Positions 43,777 to 52,581 of a DNA stretch of 64,000 nucleotides are shown here, piece after piece (position 1 is the first letter of the stretch; each line of letters opens with the position of its first letter). The notes under the pieces are model-generated. The model saw only the letters and a list, made by a program, of their open reading frames with translations. It was not told the DNA's origin and did no database searches. The position numbers were made by a program, and so were the translations under genes. The stretch is from Owenweeksia hongkongensis DSM 17368 (GTDB taxonomy: Bacteria; Bacteroidota; Bacteroidia; Flavobacteriales; Schleiferiaceae), in contig CAMBEZ010000007.1 in assembly GCA_945865885.1 (NCBI GenBank), forward strand, positions 1-64,000. The letters run 5' to 3'.

Positions 43777-44931
43777 ATGGCCTGTAGCACCTGTTCATCA
43801 AGCGGCGGAATTCCCAGCGGTTGCGGAAACAACGGTTCCTGCGGTACCCACTCCTGCGGCAAGTTGACGGTGTTCAACTGGCTGACCGACATGGCGTTGC
43901 CAGAGGGGCAAGAGCCCTGTTGGTGGGTGGAGGTTCGCTTCAAAAACGGGCGCAAAGACTTCTACTACAACGCACACCAACTGCATTTTTATGTGGGCAA
44001 CGCTGTGGCGGTGGAAACCGGAACCGGCGGATACGACCTGGGGAGCGTTTCCCTGACCGGCGAACTGGTGCGCGTGCAAATGCGAAAAAAGGCTGCAGAC
44101 ACGGACGTTGCCGCGGCGCGCAAGCTGCTTCGCAAAGCCACGGAGCGCGATCTGGAAAAGTGGGAAGCCGCCCGTGCCAAAGAAGGCGAATGGATGACGG
44201 CTTGCCGGCAAATGGCGGTTCAGCACGGCCTGGACATGAAGGTTTCTGACGTGGAGGCCCAGGGCGACGCCTTCAAAGCGTTTTTTTACTACACCGCAGA
44301 AGAGCGCGTGGATTTTCGTCAATTGGTTCGGGACCTTTCTGCGGCATTGGGCATTCGGGTGGAAATGCGCCACATCGGTGCCCGCCAAGAGGCCGGACGG
44401 TTGGGCGGACTGGGCATTTGCGGACGCGAATTGTGCTGCTCCACCTGGCTGACGGATTTCCGGGCGGTCACCACGTCCGCGGCCCGCTACCAATCCTTGA
44501 GTTTGAACCCCCAGAAATTGGCCGGACAATGCGGCAAACTGAAGTGTTGCCTCAATTTTGAATTGGATCAGTACGCGGAGGCCATGAGCATTTTCCCCGA
44601 GGGCAAGAAAATCAAAACCGAAAAGGGCGAGGCAGAAATGCTAAAAATGGACATCTTGCGCGGCATGATGTGGTTTGCCTACCGGGACGACCGCGCCACT
44701 TGGATTGCCCTGAAGGCGGAGGACGCCAAGGCCATGATGGAAATGAACGCCCGTGGGGAGAAACCTGCGGCGTTGGAAGACAAGCAAGTGGTGGAACACC
44801 GGGTAAAAGCAGATGATTTCGTTGAAATTGTTGCTCCTATGGAAGATTCGCTAACTCGCTTCGACAAGCCCAAAAAGAAAAACCGTTCGTTCAATAAACG
44901 TGGAAACCGTCCGCCTCAAAAAAAAGCCTAA
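43777..44931 (+). CDS. ricT: PSP1-domain RicT-like iron-sulfur complex subunit
   Basis: 384 residues. The N-terminal stretch is Cys-rich (ACSTCSSS, then CGNNGSCGTHSCGKL), a likely metal-binding extension. The central PSP1 domain (about 60-200) has VEVRFKNGRKDFYYNA. The conserved C-terminal Cys set is GGLGICGRELCCSTWL and KLAGQCGKLKCCLNFE. RicT works with RicA/RicF in Bacillus in RNA maturation. In Bacteroidota its role is less clear. The Cys array suggests an Fe-S cluster. gldH overlaps its end and a PBP1A gene follows, a common Bacteroidota order. Confidence 0.86.
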   Translation: MACSTCSSSGGIPSGCGNNGSCGTHSCGKLTVFNWLTDMALPEGQEPCWWVEVRFKNGRKDFYYNAHQLHFYVGNAVAVETGTGGYDLGSVSLTGELVRVQMRKKAADTDVAAARKLLRKATERDLEKWEAARAKEGEWMTACRQMAVQHGLDMKVSDVEAQGDAFKAFFYYTAEERVDFRQLVRDLSAALGIRVEMRHIGARQEAGRLGGLGICGRELCCSTWLTDFRAVTTSAARYQSLSLNPQKLAGQCGKLKCCLNFELDQYAEAMSIFPEGKKIKTEKGEAEMLKMDILRGMMWFAYRDDRATWIALKAEDAKAMMEMNARGEKPAALEDKQVVEHRVKADDFVEIVAPMEDSLTRFDKPKKKNRSFNKRGNRPPQKKA

Positions 44932-45409
44932 ATTCCTGATTGTCGGAGTTTTGTTGGTCCTTGGGTGCGCCGTTGGGTGCGCCGACGGGGACGCGTTGCT
45001 TCGCGATTTTGCAAACCTGCCTTCTGCCGGATGGGAGCGGGATTCTGCCGTTCAATTCGACGCAACGGTAACCGACACGGCGCAGCCTTACGTATTGCTG
45101 GTTTCCGTGCGGCACACCCAAGCGTATCCGTTTCGCAACCTCTATTTGGGGCGTCAAATCATTGGGGCCGACGGTATTGAATACCAAGACACCGTGGAAA
45201 TTCAGCTCGCCGACGACCGCGGAACCTGGCTGGGCGAAGGCGTTGGAGGCATTAAAACCCTCACCGTTCCTTTTCGGGGACAAGCGGTTGCCTTCCAGAA
45301 AGCGGGTCCGTACCGTTTTAGATTTCAACACGTAATGCGCGAAAACCCCTTGCCGGGCGTGCGGAGCGTGGGTCTCGCCATTGAACCTGCCAATGCCGCC
45401 CGCAGATAA
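44900..45409 (+). CDS. gldH: Gliding motility lipoprotein GldH
   Basis: 169 residues. A hydrophobic segment ends in LVLGCAVGC (lipobox Cys near residue 27). FRNLYLGRQIIGADGIEYQDT and GEGVGGIKTLTVPF are typical of GldH. GldH is required for gliding in Flavobacterium, but its exact role is not settled. It starts with a GTG at 44900, overlapping ricT by 32 nt; other starts would cut into the signal peptide. Position between ricT and a class A PBP is a strong contextual support. Confidence 0.82.
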   Translation: METVRLKKKPKFLIVGVLLVLGCAVGCADGDALLRDFANLPSAGWERDSAVQFDATVTDTAQPYVLLVSVRHTQAYPFRNLYLGRQIIGADGIEYQDTVEIQLADDRGTWLGEGVGGIKTLTVPFRGQAVAFQKAGPYRFRFQHVMRENPLPGVRSVGLAIEPANAARR

Positions 45410-47681
45410 ACCCACTGCGCCGCGCGATTTTCGCCGCGAAGTACGAATCTTTTGGATTGCGGTACTTTCCGTACCGTCCTTCATCCTCTTGGGCCTGTTT
45501 TTGGCCTGGGTTGGGGCTTTTGGCGCCTTGCCGTCCACCGAAGAAATCGCCAACCCCAAGAGTTTTCTGGCCACCCAACTGATGGACGCCAACGGCGAGC
45601 AACTGGGAACCTTTTTTGAAGAAAACCGCGTCCATACCGAATACGATCAGCTCCCCCCTCATTTGGTACAAGCCTTGGTGGCCACCGAAGACGAGCGTTT
45701 TTACGACCACGCCGGTATAGACTTTCGCTCCCTGGGGCGGGCCTTGGCCAGTTTCGGTACCCAGGGGGGTGGTTCCACGCTGACCCAGCAGTTGGCCAAG
45801 CAGATGTTCCACCAACCGGCATCCAGTAAAGCGGGCCGGGTTCTTCAAAAATTCAAAGAGTGGATTATTGCGCTGCAACTGGAGTCTCGGTACACCAAAG
45901 ACGAGATTATTGCACTGTATTTTAATCAGTTCGACTTTCTCTACCAAGCGGTAGGCGTGCACAGTGCGTCCCGTATTTACTTCGGGAAAAACCCGCAGCA
46001 ATTGACCGTTCCGGAGGCCGCTGTCCTGGTGGGCATGGTGAAAAACCCGTCCATCTACAATCCCGTTCGTCGGTTGGAGGAGACCACGGCACGACGCAAC
46101 ACGGTGCTGCGCCAAATGGAGCGCAACGGGTACCTTACGGAAGAAGAATACACGGCCTTTGCCGCCACCCCGCTAGAGGTGCGGTTCAACCCGCAAACGC
46201 ACGACCGCGGGTTGGCTCCCTACCTGCGCGAGTACGTTCGGGGACAACTCAAAGAATGGGTGAAAGATCACCCCAAGCCAGACGGCTCGTCGTACAATTT
46301 GTACACCGACGGTTTGAAAATTTACACGACGGTGGACATCCGCATGCAGCGCTATGCGGAGGAAGCGGTTGCCGAGCACCTGTCCAACTTGCAGCGGGTG
46401 TTTTTCAAGCAAATCAAGGGTCGCAAATACGGGCCTTTCTACTTCCAAGGAAGCGCCGAAGACCAATACCAAACCATCATGAACCGGGGCATGAAGCAAA
46501 CCCCGAGGTACCGAAATTTGGTGGAGTCCGGTACCAGCGAAGCGGAAATTCAGCGCATTTTCCGGACCAAAATCCCCATGAAGGTCTTCAGTTGGAAGGG
46601 CCCAGTGGACACGGTCTTGAGCCCGCTGGACTCCATCCGCTACATGAAGTCCTTCTACCAGTGCGGGCTGCTCAGCGTGGAGCCCCAAACGGGTTTTGTG
46701 AAGGCCTGGGTGGGCGGTATTGACTACGCTCACTTCCAGTACGACCACGTAGCGCAAGGACAACGTCAGGTAGGGTCAACGTTCAAGCCGTTTGTGTACG
46801 CCGCGGCCATGGAGCAGAAAAAGTTTTCGCCGTGCATGGAGGTGCCCAACCAAAAGGTGTGCATTCAGGCCGGTGAATTTGGCCTGACCGAAGACTGGTG
46901 CCCCAGCAACTCAGACAACGAATACGGCGGACTGCTCACCCTGAAACAAGCGCTAGCTAAGTCGGTGAATACCATCACCACCTACTTGATGAAACAAATC
47001 GGTCCGCAGGCCGTGGTGCAGCTGGCTCGGGCCTTGGGCATGACGTCGGACCTGCCGGAAGTCCCCTCCATCGCACTGGGAACGGTCGATTTAACGGTGG
47101 AAGAAATGGTGGGCGCGTACACGGCCTTTGGCAATGGGGGCGTGTACACCAAGCCCATTGTGATTACGCGCATTGAAGACAAGAACGGCGTGGTGCTGGA
47201 CGAGTTTGTACCGGAGTCCCACGAGGCGCTTTCCCCGGAGGTAGCCTATGCGGTAACCAGCTTGCTGTCTGGAGTTACCGAGTACGGAACGGGGGCCCGG
47301 CTGCGCTCGTCTGGCGGCGGTTATCCGGACAACGTAGTCACCGGTTTCCCCTACGCTTTTACCAACCCCATTGCGGGCAAAACCGGCACCACGCAAAACA
47401 ATTCGGACGGCTGGTTCATGGGCATGGTGCCGAACTTGATTACCGGCGTTTGGACCGGGTGCGACGACCGCGCCGCGCACTTTGGCTCCACGGTATTTGG
47501 GCAAGGGGCCACCACGGCCCTTCCCGTATGGGCCCTATACATGCGCAAATGCTATGCCGACCCCGCACTGGGCGTGCGGTCCAACGCTTTTGACTTGCCT
47601 TCTACTCCCATGACCATTCGTACCGACTGCAAGGCTGCAGCTGCGGAGGCGGCCACGGACGAGTGGAGCGAATTTGACTGA
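45393..47681 (+). CDS. Class A penicillin-binding protein (PBP1A type)
   Basis: 762 residues. One N-terminal membrane helix (about 20-43) is followed by a GT51 transglycosylase domain with catalytic Glu in VATEDERFYDHAGID and motif GGSTLTQQLAKQMF. The transpeptidase domain has STFKP (active Ser in VGSTFKPFVYAA), KSVNTITTYL, and KTGTTQNNSDGWFMG. It polymerises and cross-links peptidoglycan at the inner membrane. ATG 45393 overlaps the end of gldH by 17 nt. A TTG slightly upstream is less likely. No missing catalytic residues. Confidence 0.95.
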   Translation: MPPADKPTAPRDFRREVRIFWIAVLSVPSFILLGLFLAWVGAFGALPSTEEIANPKSFLATQLMDANGEQLGTFFEENRVHTEYDQLPPHLVQALVATEDERFYDHAGIDFRSLGRALASFGTQGGGSTLTQQLAKQMFHQPASSKAGRVLQKFKEWIIALQLESRYTKDEIIALYFNQFDFLYQAVGVHSASRIYFGKNPQQLTVPEAAVLVGMVKNPSIYNPVRRLEETTARRNTVLRQMERNGYLTEEEYTAFAATPLEVRFNPQTHDRGLAPYLREYVRGQLKEWVKDHPKPDGSSYNLYTDGLKIYTTVDIRMQRYAEEAVAEHLSNLQRVFFKQIKGRKYGPFYFQGSAEDQYQTIMNRGMKQTPRYRNLVESGTSEAEIQRIFRTKIPMKVFSWKGPVDTVLSPLDSIRYMKSFYQCGLLSVEPQTGFVKAWVGGIDYAHFQYDHVAQGQRQVGSTFKPFVYAAAMEQKKFSPCMEVPNQKVCIQAGEFGLTEDWCPSNSDNEYGGLLTLKQALAKSVNTITTYLMKQIGPQAVVQLARALGMTSDLPEVPSIALGTVDLTVEEMVGAYTAFGNGGVYTKPIVITRIEDKNGVVLDEFVPESHEALSPEVAYAVTSLLSGVTEYGTGARLRSSGGGYPDNVVTGFPYAFTNPIAGKTGTTQNNSDGWFMGMVPNLITGVWTGCDDRAAHFGSTVFGQGATTALPVWALYMRKCYADPALGVRSNAFDLPSTPMTIRTDCKAAAAEAATDEWSEFD

Positions 47682-47684
47682 ACC

Positions 47685-48386
47685 ATGATAGACAAACGCG
47701 TAGCGAACGCCGACGTGGCCGTAACCGGATTGGAAGACGGCATGACGGTTCTTTTTGGGGGTTTTGGCCTGAGCGGCATCCCGGAAAACGCCATTGCGGC
47801 CGTGCGCAAACGCGGTACCCGCAACCTCACCTGCGTCTCCAACAACGCCGGCGTAGACGGTTTTGGCTTGGGCCTTTTGCTGGAAACCCGACAGGTGAAG
47901 AAAATGATTTCTTCCTACGTGGGCGAAAATGCAGAATTCGAACGCCTAATGCTCTCCGGGGAATTGGAAGTTGAGTTGATTCCGCAGGGAACCTTGGCGG
48001 AACGGTGCCGCGCCGCAGGCGCGGGCATTCCGGCCTTCTACACCCCGGCCGGATACGGAACCGAAGTAGCGGAAGGCAAAGAAGTCCGGGTCTTCAACGG
48101 CAAACCGCACCTGCTGGAACACGCATTCGACGCCTCGTTTGCCTTTGTAAAGGCCTGGAAGGCAGACCCCGCCGGCAACCTGGTGTTTCGCGGCACCGCC
48201 CGCAACTTCAACCCCTTGATGGCCATGGCCGGGAAAATCACGGTGGCGGAGGTGGAGGAAATTGTGCCGCTGGGCTCCTTGGATCCCAACCACATCCACG
48301 TTCCGGGCATCTTTGTGCATCGGCTTTTTCAGGGAGAACACTACGAGAAACGCATTGAAAACCGCACGGTTCGTCCGCGCCCTTGA
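47685..48386 (+). CDS. 3-oxoacid CoA-transferase subunit A
   Basis: 233 residues, subunit A of a class I CoA-transferase (succinyl-CoA:3-ketoacid type). [18 protein letters not shown] is the glycine-rich N-terminal motif, and [16 protein letters not shown] and [15 protein letters not shown] follow. It transfers CoA from succinyl-CoA to acetoacetate or a similar acid. Subunit B follows 9 nt later. Starts 3 nt after the PBP1A stop. Substrate specificity (acetoacetate or 3-oxoadipate) cannot be told. Confidence 0.92.
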   Translation: MIDKRVANADVAVTGLEDGMTVLFGGFGLSGIPENAIAAVRKRGTRNLTCVSNNAGVDGFGLGLLLETRQVKKMISSYVGENAEFERLMLSGELEVELIPQGTLAERCRAAGAGIPAFYTPAGYGTEVAEGKEVRVFNGKPHLLEHAFDASFAFVKAWKADPAGNLVFRGTARNFNPLMAMAGKITVAEVEEIVPLGSLDPNHIHVPGIFVHRLFQGEHYEKRIENRTVRPRP

Positions 48387-48395
48387 TCCTTCGCC

Positions 48396-49055
48396 ATGGC
48401 ACTTGACAAAAACGGCATTGCGCAACGCATTGCACAAGAACTCCGCGACGGCTGGTACGTCAACCTGGGCATCGGCATTCCCACCTTGGTTGCGAACTAC
48501 ATACCGCAGGGAATTAACGTCGAATTTCAGTCGGAAAACGGCATTTTGGGGATGGGTCCGTTCCCTTGGGAGGGCGAGGAAGATCCGGACTTGATCAACG
48601 CCGGCAAGCAAACCATCACGGCTCTGCCCGGCGCTGCCTTTTTTGACTCCGCCTTGAGTTTTGGCATGATCCGCGCGCAAAAAGTTCAATTGACCGTCTT
48701 GGGCGCCATGGAGGTGTCTGACAACGGAGACATTGCCAATTGGAAAATTCCCGGAAAAATGGTCAAAGGCATGGGCGGCGCCATGGACTTGGTGGCCTCT
48801 GCGGAGAACATCATTGTGGCCATGCAGCACACCAACCCCAAGGGCGAGTCCAAGTTGCTCTCTGCCTGCACCCTGCCCATCACGGGCGTGGGCTGCGTCA
48901 AAAAAGTAGTGACCGAACTGGCGGTGCTGGACATCGACCCCGAACGCGGATTCGTTTTGTTGGAGCGCGCACCGGGCGTCAGCGTGGAAGAAATTGTGGC
49001 CAAAACCGCCGGCCGATTGGTGGTGAACGGGGAAATTCCCGAAATGAAGCTGTAA
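48396..49055 (+). CDS. 3-oxoacid CoA-transferase subunit B
   Basis: 219 residues. It carries the catalytic Glu in the [10 protein letters not shown] motif, which forms the CoA-thioester intermediate. [16 protein letters not shown] and [17 protein letters not shown] are family motifs. It partners subunit A directly upstream. A separate-subunit arrangement is normal in Bacteroidota, unlike the fused mammalian enzyme. Confidence 0.93.
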   Translation: MALDKNGIAQRIAQELRDGWYVNLGIGIPTLVANYIPQGINVEFQSENGILGMGPFPWEGEEDPDLINAGKQTITALPGAAFFDSALSFGMIRAQKVQLTVLGAMEVSDNGDIANWKIPGKMVKGMGGAMDLVASAENIIVAMQHTNPKGESKLLSACTLPITGVGCVKKVVTELAVLDIDPERGFVLLERAPGVSVEEIVAKTAGRLVVNGEIPEMKL

Positions 49056-49117
49056 CCCATCCAAAGGAACTGATGGGGGACCGACCCGCTAGGCCGGTTT
49101 AAGTCCTACAATCTCCG

Positions 49118-49125
49118 TACCTTCA
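49118..49125 (+). promoter_or_regulatory. -7 box of the cytochrome lipoprotein gene
   Basis: TACCTTCA (close to TAnnTTTG) ends 4 nt before the ATG at 49130. Leaderless type. Confidence 0.45.
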
Positions 49126-49129
49126 AATC

Positions 49130-49483
49130 ATGAACAAGTCAACCATCGCCCTCTGCGCCGCACTGGCCCTATTCCTTTCTGCTTGCGGTACCCAGTCTGC
49201 AGTAGTGGAAACCGCAGCACCCGCAGAGTCCAGCGGACTGGTCGCCGCAAAAGCCAAGTTTTCGGGCTACACGGCCGCCGATTTCGCCGCCGGCCAAGCC
49301 CTGTACCAAGGAAATTGCGGCCGTTGCCACGGCCTGTACGGCCCCCGAAGCCATTCGGAAGCACAGTGGGCAGAAGTAGTGCCCCGCATGGTGGTCAAGG
49401 CCAACAAAAAAGCAGAAGCCACGGTAATTTCTCCCGAAGGCGAACAGCTCATTGTGCGCTATTTATTTGCCGCAAGCAACTAA
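49130..49483 (+). CDS. Small c-type cytochrome lipoprotein
   Basis: 117 residues. The lipobox ALFLSAC places the lipidated Cys near residue 19. The heme c motif is CGRCH near residues 63-67, with a downstream Met (RMVVKANKK) as possible axial ligand. The rest is a short linker and a helix. It resembles small mono-heme electron carriers of Bacteroidota, and its redox partner is unknown. It ends inside a hairpin, converging on the GT39 gene. Confidence 0.82.
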   Translation: MNKSTIALCAALALFLSACGTQSAVVETAAPAESSGLVAAKAKFSGYTAADFAAGQALYQGNCGRCHGLYGPRSHSEAQWAEVVPRMVVKANKKAEATVISPEGEQLIVRYLFAASN

Positions 49484-49518
49484 ATAACAATTAGTTGCAA
49501 AACCTCATGCCGAGGTTT
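49476..49518. terminator. Two hairpins between convergent genes
   Basis: GCAACTAA (49476-49483) pairs with TTAGTTGC (49491-49498), and AAACCTC (49500-49506) with GAGGTTT (49512-49518). There is no strong T run. They likely act as a bidirectional stop for the cytochrome and GT39 genes. Confidence 0.55.
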
Positions 49519-49574
49519 GCTCCCTCTTCTTTGATTTTTAGAAGCGACTTTCCGGGCCGTTACGGCCGGGAGGG

Positions 49575-51023
49575 CTAGCGCGTTTGGCGCTCCGGAACCA
49601 ACTCCGGTTGGGCGTTGACACTGCGCACATCCACCGTGCCGTCCGTGAAAAACAACGCCAGGGGTACGGCGTGTTTGGGAACGTTTTGAAAGACCGGACG
49701 CTCGCCCGGATGCGTTGCCGCGTGCGCGCGGAAATAGTCTGCGTAGCGCTGCCGGGTCCGGCGCATGGGAGTGTTTAATTGAGCCTTGCTCCAAGTCTCC
49801 CAGGGCCGACCGTTGTCCAAAAAAGCGAGCGCCAAAAGCGCCGCGATTGCCGCGTTCCGAGCCCAGCGAATCCGGCCCACGGGACTGTCTGACCTCCGCA
49901 GCACCCCTTCCACTTTCCGCAGCACTCCATCTGCCCCGCACCCCACCAACAAAGCGAGCGGCACGGAAATGCCGTAGGTGAAGGATACCATCTTGGTGGC
50001 CGCCGCGGTGTACACCCCAAAAAACAAGACCACCCCCACCACCGTGGAGCGCCACTCCGGACGTCGGGTGCGCCAGGCGGCCCCAAGGCCCAGCACCAAA
50101 AGGAGGGCGCCGGACCATCCCCACAGGTCCGTTTGGCTGGTCGCATGAATGTAGAGGGGTTCGCGGTGCCCTTCCAGGGCTTCCGTCAGGTGGCGCGCGT
50201 TGTACTCAGACTCGTACGCCGCCTCCGTTGGAAAAACCGTTCGGATGTACACATTCCAGGGCAGCGCGACGGCCGTCGCAACGCACACCGCCAAGATTCC
50301 GTGGGCTAAAGAACGCCGGCCGACCGTTCCTAGGTGCCGCCCGGACCAAAAAATCCACAGGCCCAAGACCCCACCGGCCCACAGGCCGGGAAGCCATTTG
50401 GTGAGCACGGCGGCGCCCACCGCAGCACCTACGGCCGCGGCGCGGCCGCAGGTGCTGCGGTGCATGTACCCGGACGCCGTCCACAAACCCAGGCCTACCC
50501 AAAAGGCAAAATGCACGTCGTTGTGGTCCGTGGGAATGCGTCCCGCCACCAGGGACAAGCTAAAATGACCCACCGCCAACCACAGTGCGCCCCAAAGCCC
50601 GGCGCGCTCGTTGGAGAACCGTCGGCCCAAGGCCCATACGAGCAAAACGGAAAACGAGCCCAACAAGATGCTGGGAAAGCGCAGGCCCCAAACGGTGGTT
50701 CCCCAGAGGCGCAAACTGCCGGCGAGGGTCCAGAGGAACAGCGGCGGTTTGTGCAGCCACACCCCGTTGCCCGTCCAGTCCTTATGATCCAACTCCTGGC
50801 CGGTGTCGGGCAGCAGCCGAGGCTCCAGCGGGTTGTTGATCAAGGATTTCGCCACCGCGGCGTGGTACTGCTCATCCCACAAATTGGGAAAATCTTCGAG
50901 CGTCGCACTCCAAGCCCGCAGAACAAATGCGAGGAGGAAGAGCGCGACTCCTTGAACCCAAGGGGTGCGCCAATTCGGCAAACCCACGGAACGCGAACGA
51001 GGGGAAAAAGACACGTTACTCAA
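49575..51023 (-). CDS. ArnT-like family 39 glycosyltransferase
   Basis: 482 residues, about 11 membrane helices. LWDEQYHAAVAKSLI near residue 50 contains the D-E pair of GT39/GT83 enzymes that transfer sugars from polyprenyl-phosphate donors. FPSILLGSFSVLLVWALGRRF, GRIPTDHNDVHFAFW and LTKWLPGLWAG are typical. The acceptor could be lipid A or surface proteins; unknown. The likely start is a TTG at 51023, overlapping the ABC gene stop by 8 nt, with a GTG at 51014 as alternative. Coupled to the ABC gene. Confidence 0.83.
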   Translation of the reverse strand: MSNVSFSPRSRSVGLPNWRTPWVQGVALFLLAFVLRAWSATLEDFPNLWDEQYHAAVAKSLINNPLEPRLLPDTGQELDHKDWTGNGVWLHKPPLFLWTLAGSLRLWGTTVWGLRFPSILLGSFSVLLVWALGRRFSNERAGLWGALWLAVGHFSLSLVAGRIPTDHNDVHFAFWVGLGLWTASGYMHRSTCGRAAAVGAAVGAAVLTKWLPGLWAGGVLGLWIFWSGRHLGTVGRRSLAHGILAVCVATAVALPWNVYIRTVFPTEAAYESEYNARHLTEALEGHREPLYIHATSQTDLWGWSGALLLVLGLGAAWRTRRPEWRSTVVGVVLFFGVYTAAATKMVSFTYGISVPLALLVGCGADGVLRKVEGVLRRSDSPVGRIRWARNAAIAALLALAFLDNGRPWETWSKAQLNTPMRRTRQRYADYFRAHAATHPGERPVFQNVPKHAVPLALFFTDGTVDVRSVNAQPELVPERQTR

Positions 51024-52581
51024 GGAGGTGTTCGGACAGTTGCCGCAGGTAGGGGGTGGTGGGGTGGTGCAGCAGGGATACCGGGTCGCCCTGAGCGTCC
51101 CAAACCCCGTGGCGCAAGACCAAGAGCCGGTCCGCCATGTATTGAACCACGCGCAAATCGTGGGAAATGAACAATATGGAGAAGCCCATTTGCTGCTTGA
51201 GCTCGTTCAACAGGTTGAGGACCTGGGCTTGAACGCTGACGTCCAAGGCGCTGACGGATTCGTCGCACAGGAGCAACTCAGGCTCCACGGCCAACGCACG
51301 CGCAATGCCCACGCGTTGGCGCTGTCCACCGCTGAATTGGTGCGGGTATTTGTGCCGATCTTCCGGCTGGAGGCCAACGCGGGTGAGCAACTCCACCACC
51401 CGCTCTTCCCGTTCCTGGGCGGTGGGTGCCCAGCGGTGTACCTGCAACGGTTCTTCCAAAATTTGACCCACTGTCCGGTGGGGCGGTAGGCTGGAAAAGG
51501 GATCCTGAAAAATGTACTGAATGCGCTTGGCCCGCTCGGAGCGCGGAACAGCTTGCTGGGCCGGTTGGCCTTTCCACCACAGAGATCCGCCGTCGGGGTG
51601 CTCCAGGTTCACCAAGCACCGGGCCAGGGTGGACTTTCCGCTGCCGGATTCACCCACCAGGCCTACGGTTTCTCCGGGGTAGATTTCCAAGTCTACCGAG
51701 CGCAAAACGGGTCCGGAAAAGGATTTGACCAAGCCTTCCGCGCGCAAAAGCGGAACAGCATGCGCGTCTGCAGTGCGTCGGGGCCATTCGTGGGAGGCCG
51801 CCGGGCGGGATTCCAAAAAATCCGCTACCGTGGGCAGGGGGTAGGGCCGGGCGTCTACGGGGGGGCGGCTGGCCAACAATCCGCGGGTATAGGGGTGCTG
51901 CGGACGGTTCAACACGTCCTGGGCGGTGCCGGACTCCACGGCAACCCCTTTCCACAAAACGCACACGCGGTCCGCAATGCGCTTGACCACGCCCAGGTCG
52001 TGGGTGATGAACAAGACGGCCGTGCCGTGCTGCTTCTGAAGCTTTTGAATGAGTTCAATTATTTCCTCCTGCACGTGGGCGTCCAGGGCGGTGGTGGGCT
52101 CGTCGCACACCAAAAGCGCCGGCTCGCGAGCCATGGCCAGAGCAATCATCACGCGCTGGCGCTGGCCGCCGCTGAGCTCGTGGGGGTAGCGCTGGGCCAA
52201 TTCTTGGGGTTGGGGAAGCTGCACCTGATCCAACCATTCCACCGCTCGTTTTCGCGCCTCTTTTCGCGGCATACCAAAGGCAATCCAAAGGGCTTCTGCT
52301 ACCTGTTCGCCGCAGCGCATGGTGGGGTTGAGCGCCGTCATGGGTTCCTGGAACACCATGGACATGCGCGCTCCGTTGAAGGTGAACTCGTTCCACGCCA
52401 CCTCGGCCTGAGGCGGCAAGAGGTTCATCAGCGCCAGAGCAGCGGTGCTTTTTCCGGAGCCGGACTCCCCCACCAAGGCCAGGGTTTCGCCGCGGGCGAT
52501 TTCCAGGTGGAGGTTGGACAGTGCCGGTTTGTTGGAGAAGGAAACCCGCAGTCCGCGAACGGAAATTACCGGGTCACCCAT
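51016..52581 (-). CDS. Peptide/nickel-type ABC transporter, fused double ATPase
   Basis: 521 residues with two complete nucleotide-binding domains, equal to fused DppD/DppF (YejF/GsiA type). Domain 1 has Walker A GESGSGKSTAAL, signature LSGGQRQRV and Walker B ALLVCDEPTTALD. Domain 2 has GESGSGKSTLARC, FSGGQRQRVGIARALA and LLLCDESVSALD. The first domain lacks a long linker, and a shared C-terminal oligopeptide-type region is seen (HPYTRGLLAS). No permease or binding-protein genes are adjacent, so its partners are elsewhere. It overlaps the serine hydrolase by 16 nt. Confidence 0.92.
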   Translation of the reverse strand: MGDPVISVRGLRVSFSNKPALSNLHLEIARGETLALVGESGSGKSTAALALMNLLPPQAEVAWNEFTFNGARMSMVFQEPMTALNPTMRCGEQVAEALWIAFGMPRKEARKRAVEWLDQVQLPQPQELAQRYPHELSGGQRQRVMIALAMAREPALLVCDEPTTALDAHVQEEIIELIQKLQKQHGTAVLFITHDLGVVKRIADRVCVLWKGVAVESGTAQDVLNRPQHPYTRGLLASRPPVDARPYPLPTVADFLESRPAASHEWPRRTADAHAVPLLRAEGLVKSFSGPVLRSVDLEIYPGETVGLVGESGSGKSTLARCLVNLEHPDGGSLWWKGQPAQQAVPRSERAKRIQYIFQDPFSSLPPHRTVGQILEEPLQVHRWAPTAQEREERVVELLTRVGLQPEDRHKYPHQFSGGQRQRVGIARALAVEPELLLCDESVSALDVSVQAQVLNLLNELKQQMGFSILFISHDLRVVQYMADRLLVLRHGVWDAQGDPVSLLHHPTTPYLRQLSEHLLE

